From Sphingobium sp. AS12 (GTDB taxonomy: Bacteria > Pseudomonadota > Alphaproteobacteria > Sphingomonadales > Sphingomonadaceae), in assembly GCF_019097845.1 (NCBI RefSeq), contig NZ_JAHRGM010000001.1, positions 434,001 to 498,000 on the forward strand: a stretch of DNA of 64,000 nt, in the 5' to 3' direction. Positions 18,660 through 27,626 of this stretch are shown here, one piece after another; positions within the stretch are counted from its first letter, which is position 1; every line of letters starts with the position of its first letter. A program made the translations under genes and the position numbers. The notes beneath the pieces are model-generated. The model saw only the letters and a list, made by a program, of their open reading frames with translations, made no database searches and had not been told where the DNA came from.

Positions 18660-19091
18660 TTATCCGGCGCCACCGCTCAGATAGGTCACCAGTTCCGGCT
18701 TGCTAACCGACACGCTCTTGTCGGCGTCCGCCGTGGTGAACGCACCATTGGCCCAAGCTGTCACCTGCTCGGCGGGCAGCGTCTTGCCTGTCGCCTTCAT
18801 TTCCTGATCCTTCAGCGCGACCATCCACTTGGAAAATTCGGACTGGTCGAGCTGGCCGTCGCTATTGGCGTCATAGGCCGGAAATTCGGTATCGACGATC
18901 GAAGCGACCGCATTGGTGGGGTTAGCGGGGGTCGCTGGCGTTGCAGGAGTGGCGGCTTCCGGTGTTGCAGCCTGCGGTTCCGCTGGCGTTGCGGGCGTGG
19001 CAGGCATTGCACCTTGCGGCGTTGCAGCCTGCTGCGCCATAGCGGGGGCGGCAATAGCAAGGGCGGTCGTGACTAGAAGCGTGCGGATCAT
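18660..19091 (-). CDS. Secreted EF-hand protein
   Basis: A 143-residue protein with a signal peptide (MIRTLLVTTALAIAAPAMAQ). A spacer of Ala/Thr/Pro repeats (TPATPA type, about residues 22-60) is followed by two EF-hand loops: DANSDGQLDQSEF near residue 74, with all calcium-binding positions, and DADKSVSVSKPEL near residue 120, which fits less well. I infer a periplasmic or surface calcium-binding protein; its partner is unknown. GAGGAG lies eight bases before the ATG. Such EF-hand proteins are frequent in sphingomonads. Confidence 0.85.
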   Translation of the reverse strand: MIRTLLVTTALAIAAPAMAQQAATPQGAMPATPATPAEPQAATPEAATPATPATPANPTNAVASIVDTEFPAYDANSDGQLDQSEFSKWMVALKDQEMKATGKTLPAEQVTAWANGAFTTADADKSVSVSKPELVTYLSGGAG

Positions 19092-19376
19092 GACAATCTC
19101 CTCGGTTACTTAAGCCGGAACAGTGAATACTTGCTCTGCCCGGCGTTGAATGACGAAGGGATAATGACTGATAACCCGTCAATGTTCCTGAATATCCGTT
19201 CATGTTCAACGGCTTGTCTTGGGAATCCGCTCAATTCGACTGCCTTTGCTGTGCCAAGTGCGACCAGTTGAGGCCATTATCTTCATTTTCTTTGATGACA
19301 TCGGCGCGATTTGCCCCGGCGCAAGGACGCTGCTAGGCGCGCGGCACCTTATCTCTCTCCTGTGCAGGATTCGCCC

Positions 19377-20693
19377 ATGGTCCCCCGCTATTCCCGTCCC
19401 GCAATGACCGCCCTCTGGGAACCGGAAGCCCGCTTCAAAATCTGGTTCGAGATTGAGGCGCACGCGACCGAGAAGCTGGGCGAGTTGGGCGTGGTGCCGC
19501 CATCGGCGGCCAAGGCGCTGTGGGACTGGTGGGCGACCAACCCGGTTATCGACGTCGCCGCGATCGACGCGATCGAGGCGGTCACCAAGCATGACGTCAT
19601 CGCCTTCCTGACCTGGGTGGCCGAACAGGTGGGCGACGAAGCCCGTTTCATGCATCAGGGCATGACCAGCTCCGACGTGCTGGACACCTGCCTCGCTGTC
19701 CAGCTTGCCCGCGCATCGGACATCCTGATCGAGGATCTGGACAAGCTGCTGGAGGTCATCAAGCGCCGCGCCTTTGAACATAAGCTGACCCCCACCATCG
19801 GCCGCAGCCATGGCATCCATGCCGAACCCGTCACCTTCGGCCTGAAAATGGCCGAAGCCTATGCCGAGTTCAGCCGCTGCAAGACCCGCCTGATCGCCGC
19901 CCGCGCCGAAGTCGCTACCTGCGCCATTTCCGGTGCGGTCGGCACCTTCGCCAATATCGATCCCGCCGTGGAAGAGCATGTCGCGGAGAAACTGGGCCTC
20001 GCGATCGAGCCGGTCTCGACCCAGGTGATCCCGCGCGATCGTCACGCGATGTTCTTTGCGACGCTGGGCGTCATCGCCAGCTCGATCGAGCGCCTCGCCG
20101 TCGAGGTCCGCCACCTTCAGCGCACCGAAGTGCTGGAGGCGGAGGAATATTTCTCGCCCGGCCAGAAGGGCTCGTCGGCCATGCCGCACAAGCGCAATCC
20201 TGTGCTGACCGAAAATCTGACCGGCCTCGCCCGCGTCGTCCGCGCCGCTGTGGTCCCTGCGCTCGAAAATGTCGCCCTTTGGCACGAACGCGACATCAGC
20301 CATTCGTCGGTGGAGCGTTTCTTCGGCCCCGACGCGACCATCACGCTCGACTTCGCGCTCGGTCGCCTGACCGGCGTGATCGACAAGCTGCTCATCTATC
20401 CTGAGCGGATGATGAAGAATCTCGACAAGATGGGCGGCCTCGTCCACTCGCAGCGCGTCCTTCTGGCCCTCACCCAGGCGGGCGTCAGCCGCGAGGACAG
20501 CTACCGCTATGTCCAGCGCAACGCGATGAAGGTGTGGGAATCGGACGGCCAGCTTTCGCTACTGGAACTGCTCAAGGCCGACACTGACGTCACCGCCGCG
20601 CTGCCGGTCGCGGAGATTGAGGACAAGTTCAACCTCGATTATCATTTCAAGCAGGTCGACACGATTTTCCGCCGGGTGTTCGGCGAAGCCTGA
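19377..20693 (+). CDS. purB: Adenylosuccinate lyase
   Basis: A 438-residue enzyme of the fumarase/aspartase superfamily. It acts twice in purine synthesis, splitting fumarate from SAICAR and from adenylosuccinate. The superfamily signature is intact as GQKGSSAMPHKRNPVLTEN (about residues 262-280). The other active-site regions are MHQGMTSSDVLDTCLA and TIGRSHGIHAEPVTFGLKMA. The ATG at 19377 gives the normal N-terminus VPRYSRPAMTALW; a longer frame to 19311 exists but has no homologous sequence. A palindromic repeat follows the stop and may act as its transcript end. Confidence 0.97.
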   Translation: MVPRYSRPAMTALWEPEARFKIWFEIEAHATEKLGELGVVPPSAAKALWDWWATNPVIDVAAIDAIEAVTKHDVIAFLTWVAEQVGDEARFMHQGMTSSDVLDTCLAVQLARASDILIEDLDKLLEVIKRRAFEHKLTPTIGRSHGIHAEPVTFGLKMAEAYAEFSRCKTRLIAARAEVATCAISGAVGTFANIDPAVEEHVAEKLGLAIEPVSTQVIPRDRHAMFFATLGVIASSIERLAVEVRHLQRTEVLEAEEYFSPGQKGSSAMPHKRNPVLTENLTGLARVVRAAVVPALENVALWHERDISHSSVERFFGPDATITLDFALGRLTGVIDKLLIYPERMMKNLDKMGGLVHSQRVLLALTQAGVSREDSYRYVQRNAMKVWESDGQLSLLELLKADTDVTAALPVAEIEDKFNLDYHFKQVDTIFRRVFGEA

Positions 20694-20708
20694 GAACAAC
20701 TACAAATT

Positions 20709-20783
20709 CCGTTCGCCCTGAGCCTGTCGAAGGGCCGTCCTTCTTCAAGAAAGGGCGGGCCTAGATAAGCTCAGCCCGAACGG
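20709..20783. repeat. Palindromic repeat of CCGTTCG/CGAACGG type, class 2
   Basis: The left arm starts CCGTTCGCCCTGAGCC and the right arm ends GCTCAGCCCGAACGG; the inner parts (GGGCCGTCCT and AGGGCGGGCC) also pair imperfectly. It lies between the convergent ends of purB and the LacI-type gene and could form a long hairpin in both transcripts. Its outer ends match the other CCGTTCG repeats but the inside differs. Confidence 0.75.
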
Positions 20784-20790
20784 GATCCAT

Positions 20791-21867
20791 CTATTTCCGC
20801 CCGCCCGCCTTCGGCCGCACCCGTGGCGGCGCGTCCGACTGCCGCCGGATCAGCTGATGGTCCAGCACCAGATGTGCCGGTGCCGCCTCCAGCTTGCTCC
20901 GCCGGGCGCGCAGCATCTGCACCAGCACCTCCACCGCCGCGCGTGACATCGCGCTGATCGGCTGGCGGATCGTCGTCAGCTCCGGCCAGATCGTCGTCGC
21001 CAGCGACGTGTCGTCAAAGCCGCATACGGTCAGGTCGCCCGGCACGTCCAGCCCGTTCCGATGGGCGATCGCCACCGTCGCCGCCGCCATATCATCATTG
21101 CTGGCAAAGATCGCGGTCGGCGGCTCCGCCAGCGCCAATATATGTTCAGCCGCGTCCAGCCCGGACCGGTAGGTGAAATAGCCCTGCGCGATATAATCAT
21201 CCTGCACGGCAAGGCCCGCGTCGCCCAGCGCCGCGACATAGCCCTCCAGCCGCCGCGTGCTGGCGCTCTGGTTGGGATTGCCCTTGATGAAGCCGATGCG
21301 GCTATGCCCCAACGCGATTAAATGGCGGGTCATCTCATAGGCGGCCTGCCGATCATCAATGCGCACCGCCGCCAGATCGCCGGCTGATCGACCCGTCGCA
21401 ACCGCAACGGCAGGCATATTCACGGCGGCCAGCGCCTGCACCATTTCCTCCAGGTCGCACAGCGGCGGTGGCAGGATCACCCCGTCGATCCGCCCGCGCG
21501 TCAGATGATCGACCACCGCCTTGACCGACGTCTGCTCGTCCCATTTCTCGACCACCAGATGCACACCGCTGCGGCTGGCCTGATCCAGACTGCCGACAAG
21601 AAATTCGCTGAGATAAGACGCTGACGGGTTGCTGTAGAGCAGGCCGATCCGCATTTCCTCGCCACCTGCCAGGCTGCGCGCGGCTGCGCTCGGCGCATAG
21701 TTGAGCGCCGCGATCGTCGCGTCCACCTTGGCGCGCGTCGCCGGGCGGACCGCCTGTTCGCCATTGATGACGCGCGATACCGTCATCGGAGACACCCCGG
21801 CATGGCGCGCCACATCGTTGATGGTCGGTGCGTTGCGCTGGCGGCGCGATGGTCTGCTGTCGCTCAA
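20791..21867 (-). CDS. LacI-family transcription regulator
   Basis: A 358-residue repressor. Residues about 14-60 form the LacI helix-turn-helix: TINDVARHAGVSPMTVSRVI followed by NGEQAVRPATRAKV and the hinge helix SAAARSLAGG. The rest is the periplasmic-binding-protein-like sugar-sensing domain (RIGLLYSNPS..., ...GRIDGVILPPP, IFASNDDMAAATVAIA, TVCGFDDTSLATTIWPELTT). No ATG is in frame; TTG at 21867 is the likely start. It is divergent from the manD operon, with operator-like sites at 21904 and 22009 between them and at xylX. I infer that it represses the xylose and glucuronate operons and is released by a pathway sugar acid; the inducer cannot be read from sequence. Confidence 0.9.
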   Translation of the reverse strand: MSDSRPSRRQRNAPTINDVARHAGVSPMTVSRVINGEQAVRPATRAKVDATIAALNYAPSAAARSLAGGEEMRIGLLYSNPSASYLSEFLVGSLDQASRSGVHLVVEKWDEQTSVKAVVDHLTRGRIDGVILPPPLCDLEEMVQALAAVNMPAVAVATGRSAGDLAAVRIDDRQAAYEMTRHLIALGHSRIGFIKGNPNQSASTRRLEGYVAALGDAGLAVQDDYIAQGYFTYRSGLDAAEHILALAEPPTAIFASNDDMAAATVAIAHRNGLDVPGDLTVCGFDDTSLATTIWPELTTIRQPISAMSRAAVEVLVQMLRARRSKLEAAPAHLVLDHQLIRRQSDAPPRVRPKAGGRK

Positions 21868-21903
21868 CGGGTCGTGCCTGTTCGTACAAAATTGATCATG
21901 GCC

Positions 21904-21925
21904 GGGGTGGTAGCGTAATCAAGCA
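21904..21925. promoter_or_regulatory. LacI-family operator-like site O2 before the regulator gene
   Basis: The core TGGTAGCGTAATCA (21908-21921) matches the O1/O3 core TGGTAGCG(n)TATCA with one difference. It lies 37 bases upstream of the TTG start of the LacI-type gene, a good place for self-repression. It is the weakest of the three sites. Confidence 0.55.
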
Positions 21926-21985
21926 GTCATGGCGAAGCGCAAAATGATCCTGCTCTGATGCCACGCCTCACACAGCCTGACAGGA

Positions 21986-22013
21986 TTGACAAGCGCGTCA
22001 GCTTTGGTCAAAT
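21986..22013 (+). promoter_or_regulatory. Promoter of the glucuronate operon
   Basis: A perfect -35 hexamer TTGACA (21986-21991) is followed after 16 bases by TCAAAT (22008-22013), which matches the -10 consensus in four of six positions. Operator O3 begins inside the -10 element, so repressor and polymerase would exclude each other. Confidence 0.6.
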
Positions 22014-22030
22014 GGTAGCGTTATCATTTT
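22009..22030. promoter_or_regulatory. LacI-family operator O3 before manD
   Basis: The core TGGTAGCGTTATCA (22013-22026) is nearly identical to the O1 core read on the other strand. It overlaps the -10 element of the likely manD promoter and the transcript start, the classical place for repression. Confidence 0.7.
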
Positions 22031-22094
22031 CGCGCAGCCTCTATTTGGCACCACTCCATCCGCCTGCTCGCCTCATCTCAACAGGACCGTTCCC

Positions 22095-23306
22095 ATGCCC
22101 AAGATCATCGACGCCAAGGTCATCGTCACCAGCCCCGGCCGCAATTTCGTCACCTTGAAGATCATCACCGATGATGGCGTCTATGGCCTGGGCGACGCGA
22201 CGCTCAATGGCCGCGAACTGTCGGTCGCCAGCTATCTGCAGGACCATGTCATCCCCTGTCTGATCGGCCGTGACGCGCACCGGATCGAGGATATCTGGCA
22301 ATATCTCTACAAGGGTGCCTATTGGCGTCGTGGCCCGGTGACCATGTCGGCCATCGCCGCCGTCGATACCGCGCTATGGGACATCAAGGGCAAGCTGGCG
22401 GGCCTGCCTGTCTATCAGCTGCTGGGCGGGGCCAGCCGCGAAAGCGTGATGGTCTATGGCCATGCCAATGGCACCACGATCGAGGATACGGTCAACGTCG
22501 CGCTCGACTATCAGCGTCAGGGTTATAAGGCGATCCGCATCCAGTGCGGCGTCCCCGGCATGGCCTCCACCTATGGCGTGTCGAAGGACAAATATTTCTA
22601 CGAACCTGCCGACGCCGACCTGCCGACCGAAAATGTCTGGAACACCAACAAATATCTCCGCGTCGTCCCCGAACTGTTCAAGGCCGCGCGTGAAGCGCTG
22701 GGCTGGGACGTCCATCTGCTCCACGACATCCACCATCGCCTGACCCCGATAGAGGCGGGGCGTCTGGGCAAGGATCTGGAACCCTATCGCCCCTTCTGGC
22801 TGGAAGATGCGACCCCGGCGGAAAATCAGGAAGCGTTCAAGCTGATCCGCCAGCACACCACCACGCCGCTGGCCGTGGGCGAGATTTTCAATTCGATCCA
22901 CGATTGCCGCGAATTGATCGAAAACCAGCTGATCGACTATATTCGCGCCACCGTGGTTCATGCGGGTGGGATCAGCCATTTGCGCAAGATCGCCAATCTG
23001 GCCGATCTCTATCAGGTCCGCACCGGCTGCCACGGCGCGACCGACCTGTCGCCGGTCTGCATGGCCGCCGCGCTGCATTTCGACCTGTCCGTCCCCAATT
23101 TCGGTGTGCAGGAATATATGCGCCACACGGCTGAAACCGACGCCGTATTCCCCCACGCCTACACCTTTGCCGACGGGGCGATGCATCCCGGCGAAGCGCC
23201 GGGTCTGGGCGTTGACATAGACGAGGAACTGGCCGCGAAATATGAATATAATCGCGCCTTCCTGCCAGTGAACCGGCTGGAAGATGGCACCATGTTCAAC
23301 TGGTAA
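22095..23306 (+). CDS. manD: D-mannonate dehydratase, enolase superfamily (ManD)
   Basis: A 403-residue enzyme that removes water from D-mannonate to give 2-keto-3-deoxy-D-gluconate. It has the enolase-superfamily layout: N-terminal cap with [20 protein letters not shown] and [20 protein letters not shown], then a TIM barrel with metal and catalytic positions in [34 protein letters not shown] and [11 protein letters not shown]. The HGATD motif near residue 314 ([20 protein letters not shown]) is characteristic of ManD, whose reference structure comes from the sphingomonad Novosphingobium aromaticivorans. The start [15 protein letters not shown] is the family's. First gene of the glucuronate operon behind O3. 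Confidence 0.95.
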   Translation: MPKIIDAKVIVTSPGRNFVTLKIITDDGVYGLGDATLNGRELSVASYLQDHVIPCLIGRDAHRIEDIWQYLYKGAYWRRGPVTMSAIAAVDTALWDIKGKLAGLPVYQLLGGASRESVMVYGHANGTTIEDTVNVALDYQRQGYKAIRIQCGVPGMASTYGVSKDKYFYEPADADLPTENVWNTNKYLRVVPELFKAAREALGWDVHLLHDIHHRLTPIEAGRLGKDLEPYRPFWLEDATPAENQEAFKLIRQHTTTPLAVGEIFNSIHDCRELIENQLIDYIRATVVHAGGISHLRKIANLADLYQVRTGCHGATDLSPVCMAAALHFDLSVPNFGVQEYMRHTAETDAVFPHAYTFADGAMHPGEAPGLGVDIDEELAAKYEYNRAFLPVNRLEDGTMFNW

Positions 23307-23368
23307 TGCCGGCCCAGGAACGGATTTCCCACTCCCGTAGGGGGAGGGAAGGGGCGCCGATGGCGCGG

Positions 23369-23405
23369 AAGGGTGAGGGTGGCCTGCACGTCCATCCTCA
23401 CCCTT
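23369..23405 (+). terminator. Hairpin between manD and the transporter gene
   Basis: AAGGGTGAGG (23369-23378) pairs with CCTCACCCTT (23396-23405), followed by TCTAC. It lies in the 142-base gap between manD and the transporter, inside a GC-rich stretch that looks like a repeat remnant (CTCCCGTAGGGGGAGGG at 23331-23347). It may partly end transcription so that manD is made in excess, or it may protect the RNA end; the sequence alone cannot decide. Confidence 0.5.
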
Positions 23406-23448
23406 TCTACAACCTGCGCGTGCAGGCCTCAGCGGATGAACGCAGTTT

Positions 23449-24735
23449 ATGACCGACATTCCAAAACCTTCCGGCAAAATCCGCTGGATCATCTGTGCCC
23501 TGCTGTTCGCGGCGGTGGTGCTATCCTATGTCGATCGCCTAGTCCTGCCGACGCTCAAGCCCGACCTGCAACAACGCTATGGTTGGACCGAAAGCGGCTA
23601 TGCCGATCTCGCCATCTGGTTTCAGGCGGGCTACGGCATTGCCTATGTCTTTTTCGGCCGCCTGATCGACCGGATCGGCGCGCGCTCTGGCTATACGCTG
23701 GCGGTGGCGCTGTGGACGATTGGACATGTCGCCCACATCTTCTTCACCTCGACCGCCGGGATGCTGATCGCCCGCATCCCGCTGGCCATCGGCGAAGCGG
23801 GAACCTTTCCCGCCGCCATCGCCGCGACCAATGAATGGTTTCCCAAGAAGGAGCGGGCGCTGGCCATCGGCATCTTCAACGCCGGGTCCAATGTCGGCGC
23901 GATCCTGACCCCGCTGATCGTCCCGATCATCGCCGTCACCATGGGCTGGCGCTGGGCTTTCATACTCACGGGATTGCTCACTCTGGTCTGGCTCGCCGCC
24001 TGGCTCGGCTTCTACCGTAGCCCGCGCGAGAAAAAGAGCCTGAGTGCAGAGGAACTGGCCTGGATCGAAATCGACCCGTTCGAGGAAAAGCGCCCGGTCA
24101 AATGGGCCACCCTGTTCCGCCTGCGCCAGACCTGGGCCTATATGCTGGGCCGCTTCCTGATCGATCCGGTCTGGTGGACATTCCTGTTCTGGCTGCCTGA
24201 TTTCTTCAACAAGCAATATGGCGTCAAGATGCTGGATTTCGGTCCGCCGCTGATCGCCGTCTATCTGCTGGCTGATGTCGGGTCGGTCGCGGGCGGTTGG
24301 ACCTCCTCGCGTTTCATGGGGCGTGGCTGGAGCGTCAATCGCGCGCGCAAGACCGCGATGTTGCTCGCTGCCCTTTGCGCCGTGCCGATCGCCTTTGCCA
24401 GCCATGCGCCCAATATGTGGGTGGCGGTTGGCCTGATTGGCCTCGCCTGCGCCGGACATCAGGGTTTTTCCGCCAATCTCTATGCGTTGCCGGGCGATGT
24501 GTTTCCGCGCTGGATGGCCGGATCGGTCGTGGGTCTTGGCGGACTGGCCGGGGCGATCGGCGGCATGACGATGGCCAAATTTGCCGGAACCATCCTGGAA
24601 ACGGTCGGCAGCTATGGTCCGATCTTCGCCGTCGCATCCTGCGCCTATCTAGTCGCACTTTGCACTATTCATCTGATCATTCCGCGCTATCACGTCGTTG
24701 CCACCGCTGGCATAGTCAGCGTCGAAGGAGCATGA
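23449..24735 (+). CDS. Hexuronate transporter, anion:cation symporter family
   Basis: A 428-residue 12-helix transporter of the major facilitator superfamily. The N-terminal part (IRWIICALLFAAVVLSYVDR in helix 1, FGRLIDRIGARSGYTLAVAL after helix 2, and GEAGTFPAAIAATNEWFPKK in helix 4) matches the ExuT/GudP-type anion:cation symporters that import glucuronate, galacturonate and aldarates. It sits between manD and uxaC, so D-glucuronate (or galacturonate) is the likely substrate. The stop codon overlaps the leader of uxaC; AAGGAG at 24725-24730, inside its last codons, serves as the ribosome site of uxaC. Confidence 0.9.
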   Translation: MTDIPKPSGKIRWIICALLFAAVVLSYVDRLVLPTLKPDLQQRYGWTESGYADLAIWFQAGYGIAYVFFGRLIDRIGARSGYTLAVALWTIGHVAHIFFTSTAGMLIARIPLAIGEAGTFPAAIAATNEWFPKKERALAIGIFNAGSNVGAILTPLIVPIIAVTMGWRWAFILTGLLTLVWLAAWLGFYRSPREKKSLSAEELAWIEIDPFEEKRPVKWATLFRLRQTWAYMLGRFLIDPVWWTFLFWLPDFFNKQYGVKMLDFGPPLIAVYLLADVGSVAGGWTSSRFMGRGWSVNRARKTAMLLAALCAVPIAFASHAPNMWVAVGLIGLACAGHQGFSANLYALPGDVFPRWMAGSVVGLGGLAGAIGGMTMAKFAGTILETVGSYGPIFAVASCAYLVALCTIHLIIPRYHVVATAGIVSVEGA

Positions 24736-24738
24736 TTC

Positions 24739-26154
24739 TTGCCTAAGCCCCTCATCCTGCACCCTGATCGCCTGTTCCCGGCCGAACCGCGCACCCGCGA
24801 CATCGCCCGCGCACTCTATGCCAGCGTCAAGGATCTGCCGATCGTCTCGCCCCATGGCCATACCGACCCGCGCTGGTTCGCCTATGACGATCCGTTCGCC
24901 AACCCGGCAGAGTTGCTGATCGTGCCGGATCATTATGTGTTCCGCATGTTGTTCAGCCAGGGCGTCAAGCTGGAGGACCTCGGCGTGCCGACCGTCGACG
25001 GCAGCCCGACCGCCAGCGACCCGCGCGCCATCTGGCACATCTTCGCTGCCAACTATCATCTGTTCCACGGCACGCCCTCGCGCATGTGGCTCGACTGGGT
25101 GTTCGCCGAAGCCTTCGGCATCACCGTGCGGCTGGAGGCGGAGACCGCCGACCATTATTACGACATTATCGACGCCGCGCTCAAAACCCCCGCTTTCCGC
25201 CCGCGCGCCTTGTTCGATCGCTACAATATCGAAGTCATCGCCACCACCGAAGGCCCGCTCGACCCGCTCGACCATCACCGCGCGATCCGCGCCAGCGATT
25301 GGAACGGCAAGGTCGTCACCGCTTACCGCCCCGATCCGGTGCTGGACCCCGACGACCCCAAATTCATCGCCAATGTCCAGCGTTTCTGCGCGATGGCGGG
25401 CGAGGATGCCGCCAGCTTCGCCGGCTATCTGCGCGCCCATGAAAAGCGCCGCGCCGATTTCCGCGCGGCTGGCGCGACCTCGACCGACCATGGCCACCCG
25501 TCCGCCTTCACCGCCAATCTGCCCCGCGCGGAGATTGAGGCGCTCTATGCCAAAGTCACCAGCGGTCTGGTCAGCGCTACGGAGGCCGAACTGTTCCGCG
25601 GCCATATGCTCACCGAAATGGCGCGTATGTCGATTGCCGACGGCATGGTCATGCAGCTGCATCCCGGCGTCCACCGCAACCATAATGCCGCCGTGCTGGC
25701 GCGCTTTGGCAAGGATAAGGGTGCCGACATCCCGACCGCCGGGGAATTTGTGAAGGCATTGAAGCCCTTGCTCGACCTCTACGGCACCGACCCGCGCCTG
25801 ACGCTCATCCTTTTCACGCTGGACGAGGATGTCTATTCGCGCGAACTCGCCCCGCTGGCGGGCCATTATCCCGCGCTCAAGCTTGGCCCACCCTGGTGGT
25901 TCCATGACAGCCCCGAAGGGATGCGCCGCTTCCGCGAACGCGCGACCGAGACGGGCGGCTTCTACAATACGGTCGGCTTCAACGACGACACCCGCGCCTT
26001 CCTGTCGATCCCCGCGCGCCATGACGTCGCCCGCCGCATGGACTGCGGCTGGCTGGCGCAGCTGGTCGTCGAACATCGCATGGAAGAGGATGAAGCGTTC
26101 GAGGTCGCCCGCGCGCTCGCCTATGACCTGGTCAAGCAGGCCTACAAGCTGTGA
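24739..26154 (+). CDS. uxaC: Glucuronate/uronate isomerase
   Basis: A 471-residue enzyme of the amidohydrolase-like uronate isomerase family, turning D-glucuronate into D-fructuronate (and galacturonate into tagaturonate). The family start PLILHPDRLFPAEPRTRDIA and the metal-site motif VSPHGHTDPRWFA are clear, as are WLDWVFAEAFGI and the C-terminal KLGPPWWFHDSPEGMRRFRE. Translation begins at TTG (24739): the nearby ATG at 24732 is followed by a stop after three codons, while AAGGAG lies nine bases before the TTG. The stop overlaps the GTG of the next gene (GTGA). Confidence 0.96.
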   Translation: MPKPLILHPDRLFPAEPRTRDIARALYASVKDLPIVSPHGHTDPRWFAYDDPFANPAELLIVPDHYVFRMLFSQGVKLEDLGVPTVDGSPTASDPRAIWHIFAANYHLFHGTPSRMWLDWVFAEAFGITVRLEAETADHYYDIIDAALKTPAFRPRALFDRYNIEVIATTEGPLDPLDHHRAIRASDWNGKVVTAYRPDPVLDPDDPKFIANVQRFCAMAGEDAASFAGYLRAHEKRRADFRAAGATSTDHGHPSAFTANLPRAEIEALYAKVTSGLVSATEAELFRGHMLTEMARMSIADGMVMQLHPGVHRNHNAAVLARFGKDKGADIPTAGEFVKALKPLLDLYGTDPRLTLILFTLDEDVYSRELAPLAGHYPALKLGPPWWFHDSPEGMRRFRERATETGGFYNTVGFNDDTRAFLSIPARHDVARRMDCGWLAQLVVEHRMEEDEAFEVARALAYDLVKQAYKL

Positions 26155-27620
26155 GCCGCCTGTCCAGCCAGACGTCAGGCCGTCTGCCCGCCGACGTCAT
26201 CCGCCCCGGCTATGACCGCGTGCAGGTAAAGGCAGGCGTCGTTCATCTGGGCATCGGCGCGTTCCACCGCGCGCATCAGGCGGTGCTGTTCGATAATGCC
26301 CTGAACGCAGGCGACCTGCGCTGGGGCATCATCGCCGCCTCGCTCCGTTCGCCATCGGTGCGTGACCAGATGGTGCCGCAGGACGGCCTCTACACCATGC
26401 TGGTGCGCGACGGCGGATCGGAGCAGGTGCGCATCATCGGCGCGGTGCAGGACGTCATCGTCGCCCCGCAAGACTGCCAAGCGCTCATCGCCGCACTGGC
26501 GTCGCCCGACACCCATATCGTGACGCTCACCATCACCGAGAAGGGCTATAAGCTCGACCCGGCGACCGGCGCGCTGATCGAGGATGATGCGCAACTCGCC
26601 GCAGACCTCGTTTCGCTCGACGCCCCCCAGACCGCGCCCGGCTATCTCGTCGCGGCCTTGGCGCAGCGCAAGGCGGCGGGGCTTGCCCCCTTCACCGCGA
26701 TCAGCTGCGACAATCTCCCCCACAATGGCACGCGCCTGCGCAACGCCGTGCTGGCGCTAGCCCGCCGCCATGACGCCACGCTCGCCGACTGGATCGCGGC
26801 GGAGGGCGCTTTCCCCGAAACGATGGTCGACCGCATCGTCCCCGCCACCACGCCTGACGACATCGCCGCCCTGACCGCGCGCCTGGGTGTCGAGGATCAG
26901 GCGATGGTCAAGACCGAACCCTTCATCCAGTGGGTGATCGAGGACAGGTTCTGCGGCCCGCGCCCCGATTTCGGGGCGGGGGTTCAGATCACCGCTGCCG
27001 TCGCTCCGTGGGAGGAAGCCAAGTTGCGCCTGCTCAACGGTGCGCATAGCGGCATCGCCTATCTGGGCGGCCTCGCGGCGATCGACTATGTTCACGAAGT
27101 CCTCGCTCTGCCCGAAGCGCGCATCTTCGTCGAAGCGCTGTGGGACGAAGCCGAAACCACCCTGTCGCCCCCGGCAGAACTGGACGTCGCCGCCTATCGC
27201 CGCGAGTTGATGGCCCGTTTCGACAATCCCACGCTGCGCCACCGCACCCGCCAGATCGCGATGGACGGATCGCAGAAACTGCCCCAGCGTCTGCTCGCCA
27301 CCATCGCCGCACGGCTGGAGGCGGGGCAGGGGATCGACGCCCTGTCGCTGGCGGTCGCCGCATGGGTCCGCTGGCAGGCCGGGCAGGATGATCTGGGCCA
27401 ACCCCATATCGTGGATGATCCGCTGGCCACGCCCATCGCCGCCGCCCTCGGCGCGGCAAGCACGACGCAGGATCGGGTGGCTGCCATCCTCGCCTTCGAC
27501 GCCGTCGTTCCGCCCGCCCTGGGCGCAAGCCCACACTTCCGCGACGCGCTGATCCGCTGGCTGATCATCCTCGAAACAGACGGCGCCCGCGCCGCACTCG
27601 CAACTTTCCGGCCCGCCTAA
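26151..27620 (+). CDS. uxuB: D-fructuronate reductase, mannitol dehydrogenase family
   Basis: A 489-residue NAD-dependent long-chain polyol dehydrogenase. It shows the family start VHLGIGAFHRAHQAVLFDNA, the cofactor region RWGIIAASLRSPSVRDQM, PFTAISCDNLPHNGTRLRNA, and the active-site segment KLRLLNGAHSGIAYLGGLAA with the expected Asn and His. In this operon it should reduce D-fructuronate to D-mannonate, the substrate of ManD; together UxaC, UxuB and ManD carry glucuronate to 2-keto-3-deoxygluconate. The kinase and aldolase that follow are not in the window. GTG start, overlapping uxaC. A mannitol or tagaturonate specificity is less likely given the neighbours. Confidence 0.9.
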   Translation: MSRLSSQTSGRLPADVIRPGYDRVQVKAGVVHLGIGAFHRAHQAVLFDNALNAGDLRWGIIAASLRSPSVRDQMVPQDGLYTMLVRDGGSEQVRIIGAVQDVIVAPQDCQALIAALASPDTHIVTLTITEKGYKLDPATGALIEDDAQLAADLVSLDAPQTAPGYLVAALAQRKAAGLAPFTAISCDNLPHNGTRLRNAVLALARRHDATLADWIAAEGAFPETMVDRIVPATTPDDIAALTARLGVEDQAMVKTEPFIQWVIEDRFCGPRPDFGAGVQITAAVAPWEEAKLRLLNGAHSGIAYLGGLAAIDYVHEVLALPEARIFVEALWDEAETTLSPPAELDVAAYRRELMARFDNPTLRHRTRQIAMDGSQKLPQRLLATIAARLEAGQGIDALSLAVAAWVRWQAGQDDLGQPHIVDDPLATPIAAALGAASTTQDRVAAILAFDAVVPPALGASPHFRDALIRWLIILETDGARAALATFRPA

Positions 27621-27626
27621 CGCCAG

